Shown: one piece after another, positions 21,643-32,894 of the stretch
How the letters are laid out: the number at the start of each line of letters is the position of its first letter
Numbering within the stretch: position 1 is the first letter of the stretch
Assembly: GCA_916048095.2 (NCBI GenBank)
Contig: OU696594.1
Location: 2,690,781 to 2,754,780, forward strand
Direction: 5' to 3'
Source: Sacculina carcini
Taxonomy: Eukaryota > Arthropoda > Thecostraca > Sacculinidae
DNA: 64,000 nucleotides
Made by a program: the position numbers and the translations under genes
The notes under the pieces: generated by a model
Databases searched by the model: none
Seen by the model: the letters and a program-made list of their open reading frames with translations, nothing else
Told to the model about the DNA's origin: nothing

Positions 21643-22187
21643 ACAAATCACATGAGAACACAATAAGAATGCAAATACCAACACACAATCACTACAACAT
21701 TCAAACAATTATTCACATGCTACTTAAGCCAGCAGCCAGGTGTCACTCCTAGGTGTCATTGTCTGGTAGGTTTGAAAGTGGTGTTGGCTGGCTGTCGCAG
21801 GGGCGCGTCGAGTTTCGTTCCAACGGGGGGGCTCGGTGAGTTGGCAGAATACCGTATTCCTCGAGTTTACCGTTTTCTTACTCTGCCAACTGAATATACA
21901 ACTCGAGGAAAACGGTATTCATTCATTCAAACGGTATTCGAATTCATTCTCCTAATGAAGGGGTAATGTTGCAAAAAACGGATAATTCAGGGCGCGAACC
22001 CTGAAAATGATTGAATGATTGAATGATTGATGATTGATGATTGAATGATTGATGATTGATTGATGAATGATTGATGAATGATTGATGAATGATGAAATGA
22101 TGAATGATTTCGGATAATATATTTTCCTTTTGATTTTCCAATTGGTTTTCACATTGGTTGTTTTTTTCGATTGAAACCAACTAATTA
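21643..22187. other. Spacer with TGATTGAA minisatellite
   Basis: No gene. From about 22005 to 22110 there is a degenerate array of TGATTGAA/TGATGAATGAT. The 21938-22005 part is shared with 35340-35415. Confidence 0.7.
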
Positions 22188-23140
22188 CAGGGTGCTCCAA
22201 AAATAATGTAACTACTTTAATCAACTGTAATAAATCTGTTGGGCGCGCACGGACTTTTCATTCTGAGGTTACATAGTCAATTAGGTTGGATTTTTTTATA
22301 TGTCTTTGTTTTTAATATTTCATGCAAAATGTACACGCTAGAGCAGAAGTTGAAAATCGTCCAGCTCTGGTATGAAACAAAGTCACCTACAGAAGTAGGC
22401 CGTCGGTTCAACACACACCAGGGATACAAATTCAAGTCTGATTGTGCAGCACTTACAAATTTGGAAATACCGAGGATTGTGCTGCATATTGAAAAGGAAA
22501 AGACCCTGGATAACGTCAACAAGCGAAGAAGTGGCCGGCGATCGATCGTCACTCCTGAGAAGCGGGAGCAAGTCCGTGAGTCGGTGGTTAACAGTCCAAG
22601 GAAATCTTACCGAACCAGCGCTCAAGAATTGTCGCTCTCTCCAACTACGCTTTTGAGAGTTATGAAGAAGGACCAGAATCTGTTCCCATTTAGCATTACA
22701 ACTCACCATGTACTGCAGGAACAGGACAAAGAGAGGAGAATCGAGATGTGCGATTGGCTGAATGAAAAGCTCGAGCAAACTCCCAACTGGCTCAATGACA
22801 TTTGGTTTAGTGATGAAGCGCTCTTTCATCTTAATGGGGCTGTTAATAACCACAACAATGTGTCTTGGGGAGAAGAGAAGCCAGAAGAAATGAGTGAGAA
22901 GCGCCTAAAAGGTCCGAAGGTCACTGCATTTCAAAAGTCGGCCAGAATTTCTGCATTCGCGTGAAAGCATGTTTTAATAGAAACGGTGCTCATATCGAAC
23001 AGGTGGGCTACTAGAAGTTTGCTCAACTTTCAAACATAATCCAAACTTGTTGACTTTAAGAATCTCGCGTATTAAGCTGGTCATTCAAAATCTGTTTGAA
23101 TAAAGACCAATGAAAGTAGTTACATTTTTGGAGCACCCTG
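22188..23140 (+). mobile_element. Mariner/Tc1-superfamily element, internally deleted
   Basis: 953 bp bounded by TA target duplications (22186-22187 and 23141-23142). Terminal inverted repeats start CAGGGTGCTCCAAAAATA and end TTTTTGGAGCACCCTG, with GTAACTAC/GTAGTTAC continuing inward. The interior holds a truncated transposase. The length is short of a typical 1.2-1.3-kb mariner, so about 300 bp or more are missing. Confidence 0.92.
22329..22964 (+). pseudogene. Truncated mariner-like transposase
   Basis: A DDE/D transposase would cut at the TIRs and insert at TA. The reading from MYTLEQKLKIVQLWYETKSP has an N-terminal helix-turn-helix (EVGRRFNTHQGY), a linker RRSGRRSIVTPEKREQVRE, a second HTH-like part (YRTSAQELSLSPTTLLRVMKK) and the first catalytic block WFSDEALFHLNG (first Asp). 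After KGPKVTAFQ the frame ends at 22964, so the second and third catalytic acids are absent. Compared with the related copy at 35799-36294 it has also lost about 15 bp just before WFSDEA. I chose the Met at 22329 over one 30 codons upstream because it matches mariner N-termini. Not functional. Confidence 0.85.
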
Positions 23141-23162
23141 TATATCGTACATACACGTTTAT

Positions 23163-23611
23163 TCACACACACACACACACACGCTTTAATGTTGCATTGA
23201 ATTGTGTATGTGAACACAGTTGACGCCCATCGTGCAGTGGTTCGTGAGGGATGGGACTGGAGGGAGGGGGGAATAGGCGCTTAATCCTACACGCGCACAA
23301 ACACAGGGGGTAGACTGTGTGCGGTGGGGATAGCGGGGGTATTGCTGCAAAGAACACAAACGTACACTGAAACACACACACTGAAACACACATACACTGA
23401 AACACATACACTGAAACACACATACTGAAACACACATACACACTGAAACACACACACACACACTGAAACACACACACTGAAACACTGAAACACACACACA
23501 CACATACACACACTGAAACACACACACACACTGAAGCACACACACAAACACACACTGAAACACACACACACACACACACAGACACACACACACACAATGA
23601 AACAAACACTG

Positions 23612-23672
<61 letters not shown>

Positions 23673-23735
23673 GAAACACAGACACACATACACACTGAAA
23701 CGCAGACACACATATACACGCACTGAAACACACAC
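23163..23735. repeat. (CA)n / ACTGAAACACACA array
   Basis: Irregular higher-order microsatellite of CACACA with recurrent ACTGAAACACACA. The flanking 23175-23350 segment and the array start are also present at 36300-36670. The long Cys/Val ORFs on the minus strand are artefacts. Confidence 0.95.
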
Positions 23736-23764
23736 ATTACATTACATTAGGTAGATATTTATAT

Positions 23765-23799
23765 AGCACCCTACACCTAGATGGTATCTAGGGCGCTGC
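23765..23799 (-). other. LINE A 3' hairpin
   Basis: The minus strand reads AGCGCCCTAGATACC ... GTGTAGGGTGCT: a stem like the one at 14417-14450, followed by the TAATG tail. Confidence 0.65.
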
Positions 23800-23897
23800 A
23801 CACGCGCACACACACACACGCACAAACGCACACACAGAAACACACACACATAGCCAAACACACACATAAAGTGAAAGGTAGAAAGAAGAGAGATAAT

Positions 23898-26075
23898 TTA
23901 CACCTTATAATCATCACTAATATAGACAATGTTCTCTAGAGTATAATACGATTTCACCATGAAAAACGTCTTAGAGTGTTTTTTTAAAACAGGGATAGAA
24001 GTGATAGAACGTAGTGTTGAGGTGAGCTTATTGTAAATACGGGGTCCTAAGATAGAGAGAAAACGATTATAGTGAGTATGTCTAGAAGGAAAAGCAGGTT
24101 CCAGTAAGAGACGAGAATCATCAGTTGACCTAAGTGTACGAGTAGAAGGAAGGAAGTTGAAGGATAGAAGTTCAAATAAGTACCAGGGCTTACGGAGAAT
24201 AAGAGTGGAATGGATGATCAAACAGATGCGGTAGTCAATAAGCGCCTTATTACGGAGAAGTCCTAATTTTTGTAGAAAGGGAGAGACATGAGAGCCAGCA
24301 GGGAGATTGTAGATTAGACGACAAGCTTCACTAATAACAGATTGAAGTTTGCGAAGCTGGCGGTGGTTCAGAGAAAGAAAGAGCGAACAACAGTATTGTA
24401 CCCTGCTGAGAATGAAAAAATTAGCTAGTTTGAAAGCAGCAGAGACAGTTAAATATCTACGGTTAGGATAGATTTGCCTAATGTGAAAGTTACATACCCT
24501 AATGATATCAGAGATGTATGGTTCAAAAGAAAGAGAATCATCTACCAAGACACCTAAGCTACGAACATATTTAGAGAGAGGAACAGATAGACAAGTTAAA
24601 CATCTAGAAGATTGAAAAAGGATAAATTTTTTCTTATCCGGATTGAGCTTGAGATGGTGGGACAAAGACCAGGTTTCAATGTCATCCAAGAGAGAAGAAA
24701 CAGAAGATTGGGAAAAAGTATCAGACGAGAGAATAATTTGGATGTCATCCGCAAAGATTTAGAAAGTGACATCTTGACGACGAAGGATTTCACCTATGGA
24801 GGTTAAGTAAATATTAAAAAGGCGAGGGCCTAGGACGGACCCCTGTGGGACACCTCATGAGAGTGGGAAAGACTCACTACAAGAATCACTGGTACAAACA
24901 AGCTGAGATCGTGAAGGAAGATTAGAGCGGAAGAATGATAGTGAAGCGCCACAAATACCTAGGTTGGATAGAGTATTGAGTAGAATTAGATGATCAACAG
25001 TGTCAAAAGCCGCAGAGAAGTCCGGTTGAATGAGAAGAACATCCTTAAAAGCAAGAGTAGATTTAAGAATAGAGTCATAGAGGAAGAGAAGCGAGGTTTC
25101 TGTTGAGTGAAAACTACGGAAGCCTGATTGTTGAGGGAGAAATAGATCATGGCGCTCAAGGTAGTCCGAAATCTGGACATAAGCGGCCACTTCAAGCGAT
25201 TTGGATAGCCAAGGAATTCTAGAGATAGGACGATAGTTAGACAAACAATTGGGATCAAGGTTAGGTTTTTTCAGGATAGGGAGAATACTTGCGCTTTTAG
25301 ACACAAGGAATTCACCGAGAGAGAAAGACGAATTGATAAAATAGGTGATGAAAGGAAGAAGTAACTCAATACAGTTGGGGATTCGAGCAAGGTTAATAGG
25401 GTCCAAGGAGGAAGAGCGAGTGTGCACACGCCTCAGTAGTAGCCTGCAATCAGAGATGTAAATCGGAAAGAAAGAATGAAAAATGGCCGAGGTGGTGGGA
25501 GAATAAGACAATGTAGCAGGAGGGAAGCGACAGTATATATTCTAAATTTTATTCTCAAAGAAATGAGAGAATAGGGAAGGTAGGCGAGGTGGGTCACTAT
25601 CAGGAAACACAAGGGTATTAGATTTACCTAGGAGCTTATTGAAAATATTCCAGAGGGATTTACTGTTGAGACAGGAGGAAATTTTATTATTATAATAGGA
25701 TTTTTTGGCGTCCTCACACAAGATATGATGGTGACGCCGTGCAACACAATAAGATTGCCATGATGCATCATTTTTCAGACGCAACCAATGGCGCTCAAGT
25801 CGTCTAAGAGAAGTTTTGTAGCGACGAATTTCACTATTGAACCAGGGACTATGAAGAGATGAAGAGGAACGGAACTTCTTAACAGGAACAAACTGATCTC
25901 TAAGAAATTCAAGACAGGAGTTGAAATATTTACAGAGATCATAAGGAGGAAAGAAACAAAACGAATCATAATTGAAAGAAGAAAATATCTGGTTACATAG
26001 AGAGTCGTAGTCAACAGTAAGATAATCTAGAAACGTGACAGTTTTATGCGAGAGGAATAAGCGCGGAAAATTCAA
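23898..26075 (-). pseudogene. LINE A reverse transcriptase domain
   Basis: A single frame runs from 26075 to 23898 with only a few stops (at about 25540, 24855 and 24757). In order: an Arg/Tyr-rich linker (SEIRRYKTSLRRLERHW), SNYRPISRIPWLSKSLE, QSGFRSFHSTETSLLF, DFSAAFDTVDHLIL, then GVPQGSVLGPRLFNIYL and the catalytic FADDIQI (about 24740-24760), LNPDKKKFILF and SRVQYCCSLFLSLNHRQL, and a C-terminal part ending at 23898. HSTETSLL and FDTVDH place it with CR1/L2-type LINEs. The few stops suggest a fairly recent death. Confidence 0.88.
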
Positions 26076-26775
26076 TTAAGGAGTGATATGAAACAGAGGA
26101 ATCAATAGGGAAGACAGTCAAATCCTTGATAGAAATAGGGGAGTCACTGAATGAGAGCACTATGTCGAGGGTGTGACCATGTTCATGAGTAGGACCGCAT
26201 ACATGATTTGCTAAGCCATAGGAAGATATTAATTCAAGAAACGAAGAAGAACACGATTTGAGATGAGGGGCATCTAGCCAAAGATTAAAATCGCCGCAAA
26301 AGAGAATCCTAGAAGAAAACATATAAATAAGCGTATCAAAGAGAACAGTAAACTCATCTAAGAAAACAGAACTAGATACATAGTTACCACGATAGATTGA
26401 AACAATACAGACGGGGAGAGAGTAACGACTAGTGATCTTACAGCAAACATATTCGAAGGAATTTATACACACATCTAGCTTACATTGAATAAGACGAATA
26501 CAATCAGAATTAAAAATAATAGCAACACCACCACCAACAGACTTAGAGGAATTAGAACTATTGATGGAGCGAGACTGGTGATAAGCGGAGTAGTTAGAAG
26601 GAAGACAGCTATTAAAAGAAGAGATTTCAGAGAGAGAAAGCCAAGATTCATCCACAAAGAATATGTCGTAATTAACTAAAACAGAAACAAAAAGAGAAAT
26701 TTTGGACCTAATAGAACGTAAATTCCAAAGACCACATCTTACATATTTACAATTAGCAGAAACAGAAAGTGACAA
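26044..26775 (-). pseudogene. LINE A endonuclease domain
   Basis: The apurinic-endonuclease-like (EEP) domain nicks target DNA for target-primed reverse transcription. Visible motifs are CGLWNLRSI near the start, FFVDESWLS, GGGVAIIF, GDFNLWLDAP (catalytic D and N), GPTHEHGHTLDIV and a degenerate last block SYHSLIEF where SDHxxI is expected. The last His stays but the Asp is replaced by Tyr, which would impair catalysis. The frame ends at 26044 and the RT continues in another frame from about 26075, so one frameshift separates them. Confidence 0.85.
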
Positions 26776-26955
26776 ATTATTGGAATTAGAATTAGGTGAA
26801 GAACACTTAGCGGTACGACGAGATTGAGGATGAGAAGTAGACTCTTTGACGCTAGTTGACTCTTCGAGGTGTACGAGGCTGGAGGATCTGGCTGGTCATT
26901 GTTCACGTCTAGTTTCCCGGACGGCAGTCATCGCTGGTCTTGGTGCGGTGTATAA

Positions 26956-27041
26956 CTCAAACACACAACCACACACTGAAACACATACACACATGCACAT
27001 TTACATACGCACAAACACAAAAATGCACCAACACACACACA

Positions 27042-27043
<2 letters not shown>
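26956..27043. repeat. CA-rich segment shared with 36665-36730
   Basis: CACACTGAAACACATACACA and the following 60 bases (GCACATTTACATACGCAC) occur at both places. It marks the right side of the LINE A insertion. Confidence 0.8.

Positions 27044-27137
<94 letters not shown>
27044..27137. repeat. (AT)n microsatellite, ~94 bp
   Basis: Uninterrupted AT dinucleotide run beside the palindrome at 27138. Confidence 0.97.
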
Positions 27138-27138
<1 letters not shown>

Positions 27139-27187
27139 GGGTTTTAATGTTAGTATATATATATATATATACTAACATTAAAACCCG
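27138..27187. other. 50-bp perfect palindrome of two element 3' ends
   Basis: The left arm CGGGTTTTAATGTTAG plus AT bases is the exact reverse complement of the right arm (25 bp each, no loop). Each arm is the family H 3' end, so two termini meet tail to tail. Confidence 0.92.
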
Positions 27188-27839
27188 CCCGTTGTGCGGA
27201 GGAATTCATAAATAGAATTAATATTCATAAAAATTCATTTTCATAAAAAATATTCCAAATTAAAAAAGAAAATGAAAACTCATAAGTGTCCTACTCAATA
27301 GAAAAGTCCAAGTGTGAATTTTTTTTTTTTTTTGACATAATATTTTCCCTCAACCCGCCTCATATATAAACCCAACCCGGGACATTATTATCTCATAAAC
27401 ATGATCCATCGCTTCGTTTACGTTTGAAGCCCCTGATCAATACCATTGAGCCCGCGCAGTTAGGTCACCTCATATTCAAGCATACACGCACACAGACAGA
27501 CAGATAATTTCTTTTATTCTTTAATTTCAGACAATTTATGTGTCAATATTGAGGACAATAAAGCCTTTCTATTCAGTATAGTGTAGCATTAATTAAACTG
27601 TACACAATAAAACCACACCATCCATGCTTGGAGCTAATATGATGCATTCTTAATTGTGATTGGGCTTCAGTGAAATTTAATCGGTGTATATTCCTGTGTA
27701 ATCGCAAGTGCGCATAATAGCTGTCAAATCGGTAATATGTGCTCTTGACTTTACACCGCCGTAACTTCCTTCAGATACACTTTGGAAAATTACAAATTAT
27801 ACCGCATTGTAGAAAACGAGATTTCTAGCACGATGGTAT

Positions 27840-28214
27840 TGTAACGCTTAGACTCCACAAGTATACAAACACCGGCCACGGCGTGGAACAGAATAAGAAT
27901 GTATTGCATTTCCTGCGGGCTTATATAGGGTCGGTCAGGTCATGTCGTGTCATGAGTTGATTGGTCCACGTCAGCAGTAACACGGTCACGCATACAGGAC
28001 AAATCCGTCAATACACAAAGCGCGTAACATTACATTAATTTACAAATATAATTAAGGCGATGATTCATAAAAACATAATATTCAAACGTAATTAAATTAA
28101 ATGATCACAAATCAGTTCATAAAAAGAAAGAACAAACAACCGCAGCTCACACACTCTCGATGAGGGATGCCAATTGAGACCAATCTGGGTCACAAATTGT
28201 TGCCACTCATTATA
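27840..28214 (-). repeat. 3' LTR of the gypsy element
   Basis: 375 bp, almost identical to 32895-33270. On the sense strand it runs TATAATGAGTGGC ... GCGTTACA. Confidence 0.93.
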
Positions 28215-28232
28215 GGACTCCCCCTACCAGAG

Positions 28233-28697
28233 CGGAGCTGGGCGATACACGGACAAGGTACATGATACATAAGACACACGAGAGAATACACACGGCGTAC
28301 GTTCACGCACTGCACCAGCTGATTACACATACAAACTTATGGTGATGACGTTGATGATGATCATGATGATGAAAAAATGATGATGAGGACATATGTATAA
28401 CAAATAAATAACAATAAACACTATATGAATTATTGCACAATAACATCAGCACGCAGGAAGCAGCAGTGAACGACGTGCGCTTCACTGTACTACACAGGCC
28501 TACTCTGGCATAAAGCAGATATACGGAGTAGCCCGTGCAGAGACGTGAGACGTGGGTGTTAAAGGTATACACGAATAAACCTAGAAATATAAATGGAGAC
28601 AATGCGACAAATGCAACAAAATCAGCAATGGACGGAACACGAAAAAACTATAGAGATAAGTCAAATCAAAACGTCAGTCTCGAAATCAAGGGTATGG
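28233..28697 (-). other. 3' untranslated region of the gypsy element
   Basis: Between the end of pol and the polypurine tract. No env-like ORF. A GATGATGATGATG stretch lies at about 28340-28385. Confidence 0.6.
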
Positions 28698-30175
28698 TCA
28701 AGAATAGTCAAAGTCTGGGTCTACCTTAAACCGGACTTTCCGACCTGCCCGGGTGGTCTTCTGTGGTGGCGGCTGCGGTGGCAGCTGTGGTGGCGGAGAG
28801 GCACGAGGCGCCGGTACAGGGGTAGGAGGCGGGGCGGTTGCAGTCCTCGGAGCTGGTGTGGGAGGTGCGGACGGCGCCAGTTTGGCGGCAGACACTGCGG
28901 CTGGAACGACGGCCGGTTTGAGGCGGTCGATTGACACAGTCTCCGACCCGCCAGTTGGTAGGGCGATCTTGAACACCTTCGGAGACCTCGAAACGACGCG
29001 GAACGGACCGCGGTAAGGCGCCTCTAGCGGTCTTCGCACTCGGTCCACACGAACTACACCTGCTCACAGGACATCAGCTTAGCCGGCACAGAAGACGGAG
29101 ACGTACCGTGCACTGTACCGGCCGACATGCTGTGGAAATCCACCTCCTGCATCCTCCGGGCCAACTCCATCACAAACTGGTGCTGCGTCCTGGTCGAGAC
29201 GGTGTCGCCCGTCGGGACTTTGGGACACAGCAGGTATCCGCCAGTGACTGCTGTGAAAGGAGAAATACCTGACTCAGTCGGCAGCAGTCGCACACCCAGC
29301 ATCACCACCGGCAGTGACGAGAGCCAGTCCTGTCGCCGAGCTGTTAAAGCTGTTTTAATCACCCGATGGAGTCTCTCCACGAGGCCGTTTGACTGCGGGT
29401 GGTATGCCGTAGTCCTCACACGGTGGAAACCGACCAGGGCGGAAAGTTCACGGAACAGCTCCGACTCGAACTGGGTACCGCGGTCAGTCACCAAACGAAG
29501 TGGCACACCAAACCGGGATACCCAGTGGTACATGAAGGCCTCAGCGACGGACGCGGCAGAGATTTCCGTCAGCGGCACGGCCTCGGACCAACGGCTGGCT
29601 CTGTCGATACAGGTCAACAAGTAGCGGTAGGTTGTCGACTGCAGGTGGTAGCGCGACGTGGCCGGCGGCAGCGGTCCCACTATGTCCAAGTGGACGCACT
29701 CGAAGCGTGTACTTGGAACGCCGAATTCTGTCCGTGGCGACTTGGTGTGCCTGGATATCTTGGCCTGTTGGCACGCGGTGCAGGCGCGGACCCACGACTT
29801 GATATCTGACTCCATCTTCGGCCAGACGTACCGAGATTTTATCATCTTGACACTGGCCGCAATACCTGGGTGGCACAGACTGTGCATTTGATTGAACACA
29901 GGTAAGCGGCACTTCTCGGGCAGGAACGGTCTGGGGTGTGGAGTCGACAGATCACACAACAACGGAAGATCTCCTGACGTCTTCACCGGCGTCAGCGAAG
30001 CAGCAGCAGTCTGGGTCTCAGCGTCATCTGCTTGTGTACGTGCGATGGCCGGCAGGTCGCAGACATCGATTTCGACAGCGTTCACGCTGCGTGAAAGACA
30101 GTCCGCGACCATGTTGTCAGCGCCCTTGATGTGCTGCACATCCGACACGTACTCGGTGATGTACGACCAGTGGCG
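28698..30175 (-). pseudogene. pol: Pol: integrase, with one frameshift
   Basis: It continues the pol frame past the stop. HHCC zinc-binding domain (HPGIAASVKMIKSRYVWP, CTACQQAK), then the DDE core: HLDIVGPLPP, LVTDRGTQFES, TTAYHPQSNGLVERLHRV. It inserts the cDNA into the genome. Near 29050 the frame shifts by one base, after AKLMSCEQV; the other frame continues with VDRVRRPLEAPYRGPFRVV, the GPF/Y-type module, then a Pro-rich tail (PPPTPVPAPR) to 28698. No chromodomain was recognised. Confidence 0.9.
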
Positions 30176-31996
30176 CTACTGACGGTCAGACTTGACCACG
30201 TTGGGACTGCTGAGCGCTGACACCAGCGGCTTGTGGTCGGTCAGCAGCGTCACCGATCGACCCTCCAGGTGGTGCCGGAAATGCAGCTCGGCGTAGTAGG
30301 CGGCCAGCAGCTCGCGGTCGTACACTGAGTACTTCCTTTGCGCCACGGACAGCTTCTTTGAGAAGAAAGATACCGGTTGTGGGCTGCCGTCGACCATTTG
30401 ATGCAGGGCCGCGCCGGCGGCCGTGGACGAACAGTCGGTGACGAGCTGCAGGTGTGAGCACTTGGGCAGCGGATGTGGAAGAGTGCACGCGTTCTCCAGC
30501 GCCTCCTTGATAGCGACGAATGCCGCTCTCTCTTCGTCATCTAACGTGAGGGACTTGGCGTTGGGCTGCATCTTGGTCCGTTCCGAGAGTGGATGGACTA
30601 TCTTGGCGAAACTCGGAATCATTCGCCTGTAAAAACCCACCATTCCGAGAAAACGTCGGAGAGAGGCAGAATCCGAAGGTGCTGGGAAATCGCTGATGGC
30701 GGCGATCTTGGCGTCCGGAGGGCGAGCTCCGTCAGCTGTGATATTGTGGCCCAGGAAGTCGATGCTCGTCTGGAAGAACGAGCACTTCTCTAGGGACAGG
30801 CGGAGGCCATACTGTTCGAAGACCTCAAACACAGCTGACAGGTCGCGCTTGTGCTGCTCCTGATCCCGCGAGAAAACCAGCACATCGTCCAGGTAAGCAA
30901 ACGTACAGTCCAGGTGCCCAAGAACGCTGTTGATCAGCCGCTGGAAGGTGGCGCCGGCGTTGCGCAGCCCCACCGGCATGAACATGTACTCGAAGAGCCC
31001 GAACGGAGTGACGACGGTGGTCTTCGGAATGTCGTCCTCGTTCATAGGCACCTGGTAGTACGCCTGCAGCAGGTCCAGCTTGGAGAACACCGCCATGCCC
31101 GCCAGCCGCGCCGATAAGTCCTGCACGTGCGGGAGAGGGTACCTGTCTGGTACCGTGCGGGCGTTAAGCGCACGATAGTCGCCCGTGATGCGCCACTCAC
31201 CGGGGGTCTTCTTGGCGACCATGTGGAGCGGAGAAGACCACGGCGAGTTAGATCGACGGACGATACCGGCCTCGATGAGGTGGTCGAAGGCGGCTTTTGC
31301 GGCGGCCTCTTTGTCGGGTGTGAGTCGACGCGGGCGAGCGAAAACAGGGGCCACACTGCCGGTATCAATGTTGTGATGGACGGGCATCACAGTCCGGCAG
31401 TTGACCTCACGCGGTGAGAGCAGCGGCGAATGTTGAGTCAGCAGCGAACGGACATACGCCGGCAGATGACCCAAATCATTCACCACCAGGCCCACGTGTT
31501 GCTCACGGCTGGCGGTGGCAGGCGCTCTCAACGTTGTCGTGGCGTCGCGGATGCAGCTGTTGCGACAGTCGACGATGAGTTCAAAGTGTCGAAGGAAATC
31601 GTGGCCGAGCAGAGGGTAAACAGAGTCCGACACGACGAACGTCCAGGTGAAGGTGCGTCGCAGCTTCGGCACGGCGATCTGCAGTCGGGCCTCGCCATGA
31701 ACCGTCATGGGCTGGCCGTTGGCTGCAGAAATACGGACCGAAGTAGGACACAGAGAGGACCTGTTCACCATGCTCGGCGGGACGATGGAGATTCCGGCGC
31801 CGGTGTCCACCACGAACTGTACCCAGCGTCCACCAACACGGGCTGCAACTGTTAGAAGCGGCAGGCCTGATGGTGCAGCCACCATAGCCTGCCGCTCTAG
31901 TTTTCCGGCTGGCGCTGCGGAGACGTGGAACGAGACGCAGGGCGCGACGACGGCTCCAACGTGACGACAGTGCGTTTGTCCGGCCACGTACACCAC
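30176..31996 (-). pseudogene. pol: Pol: protease, reverse transcriptase, RNase H
   Basis: About 606 residues to a TAG at 30176-30178. Aspartic protease active site FVVDTGAG (DTG 64-66); reverse transcriptase with FSKLDLLQAYYQ (first Asp about 308), FMPVGLRNAGATFQRL and YLDD (368-371); RNase H with LVTDCSS (Asp about 520), YDRELLA (Glu about 561) and LTDHKPL (Asp about 586). All catalytic residues are kept. The TAG falls within the RNase H/connection after VVKSDRQ, and the same frame continues into the integrase, so this is a single nonsense change (a CAG-to-TAG change would explain it). Apart from the stop the domain looks functional. Confidence 0.93.
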
Positions 31997-32772
31997 GGCT
32001 TACACGTTCTAGCCTCGGGGCCGAAGAAGTAGTGGCTAAGACAAACTTTGGGTCGCTGGCCTCTGCGGAACGGCCTCGGTCCACGTCCACTCGGTCCACG
32101 CTGGTAGTTGGCCGGTTGTTGGTAGTTGGAGGTGTTGAGGACTGCGAACGGTTGTGCTGACTGGTAGGACCTGGCGAGAGGCATCAGGTCGTCCGCTAAC
32201 TCCGCCAATTGGTCGAGAGACAGGGTCGTCTTTGCTGCCAGGACAGGACCGATGGATGGCGGCAGAGTTTGGGTGAATTTGTGACGAATGAGGTCGTCCG
32301 AGGCTCCCACTCTGCGCGCCAGGGTCTGCAGCTCGCACATCAGCGCCGAAGGTTTGCCGGATAACGTCGCCTTCGCCATCAGCTCCTCGAAGAGTTCTGT
32401 CTTGGTGCGCTCGAAGATCCTGAGGACCTCAGCTCGGAGCAGCGTGAAATTCTCCGAGTCCAGCACACTGGCGGCGAGCCGTCTGATGACGTTGGTCGGC
32501 AGCGCTGACATGGCATGATGAAACTTGGTCGACTCGACCGTCACGCGGCTCAGCTTGAATTGAGACGCCAGCACCCTGAACCACGCCTCAGCGTCCGTTT
32601 CGACAAACTGCGGTGGTTTGACTGAGACGTGGTGGATACCGGCGTCCTCAGTGGCGGCGTCCTCGGCGTCGGCACGATGCGGTGTGGGCTTGGGATATTC
32701 CGTCTCCATGATGAGGGTGAAATGATGTGGATGAATGTGATAGCACGATAATGTGACGCAAAATGAGGGCAA
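31897..32772 (-). CDS. gag: Gag polyprotein of the gypsy element
   Basis: 291 residues, uninterrupted; forms the particle that packages the RNA. The N-terminal part has the gypsy gag pattern: KPPQFVETDAEAWFRVLASQF (34-54), FHHAMSALPTNVIRRLA, then LFEELMAKATLSGKPSAL and a helical region to about 180. A Gly/Arg/Pro-rich stretch (204-220) leads to a zinc knuckle C223-H226-C236-C240, a CHCC order instead of the usual CCHC. CHCC gag knuckles are the mark of the CsRn1 clade. The last ~100 bases overlap pol in a different frame, so Pol is probably made by ribosomal frameshifting. The start at 32772 was chosen because no upstream in-frame ATG precedes the conserved block closely. Confidence 0.93.
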   Translation of the reverse strand: MPSFCVTLSCYHIHPHHFTLIMETEYPKPTPHRADAEDAATEDAGIHHVSVKPPQFVETDAEAWFRVLASQFKLSRVTVESTKFHHAMSALPTNVIRRLAASVLDSENFTLLRAEVLRIFERTKTELFEELMAKATLSGKPSALMCELQTLARRVGASDDLIRHKFTQTLPPSIGPVLAAKTTLSLDQLAELADDLMPLARSYQSAQPFAVLNTSNYQQPANYQRGPSGRGPRPFRRGQRPKVCLSHYFFGPEARTCKPWCTWPDKRTVVTLEPSSRPASRSTSPQRQPEN

Positions 32773-32894
32773 TGAAAATTAAATAACGGAGAAAATGACC
32801 AGAGGATAAGTAAGCAGCGAAAATACAGGGAACGGAATTGAATATGAACCAATAATATGAAAATAAAATGATAGAACGTCGTAGGGTCACCACT

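Larger units (their letters stand above)
23737..26955 (-). mobile_element. Near-complete APE-type LINE (family A)
   Basis: Read on the minus strand: APE endonuclease (26775-26044), linker, reverse transcriptase (26075-23898), GT-rich 3' UTR, hairpin (23799-23765) and a TAATG tail (23751-23737). It is about 3.2 kb. At both edges lies CA-array sequence that is continuous in the duplicate near 36665, so this LINE inserted after the duplication. No ORF1 (gag-like) was identified; 26776-26955 may be its remains or 5' UTR. Confidence 0.85.

Noticed and set aside
23163-23735. Long Cys/Val-rich ORFs on the minus strand (also near 36284-37515 and 14478-14768)
   Set aside because: Translations of (GT)n in several frames; no protein family.
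28753-31855. Plus-strand ORFs across the gypsy element
   Set aside because: GC-rich shadow frames opposite gag-pol; no own domains.
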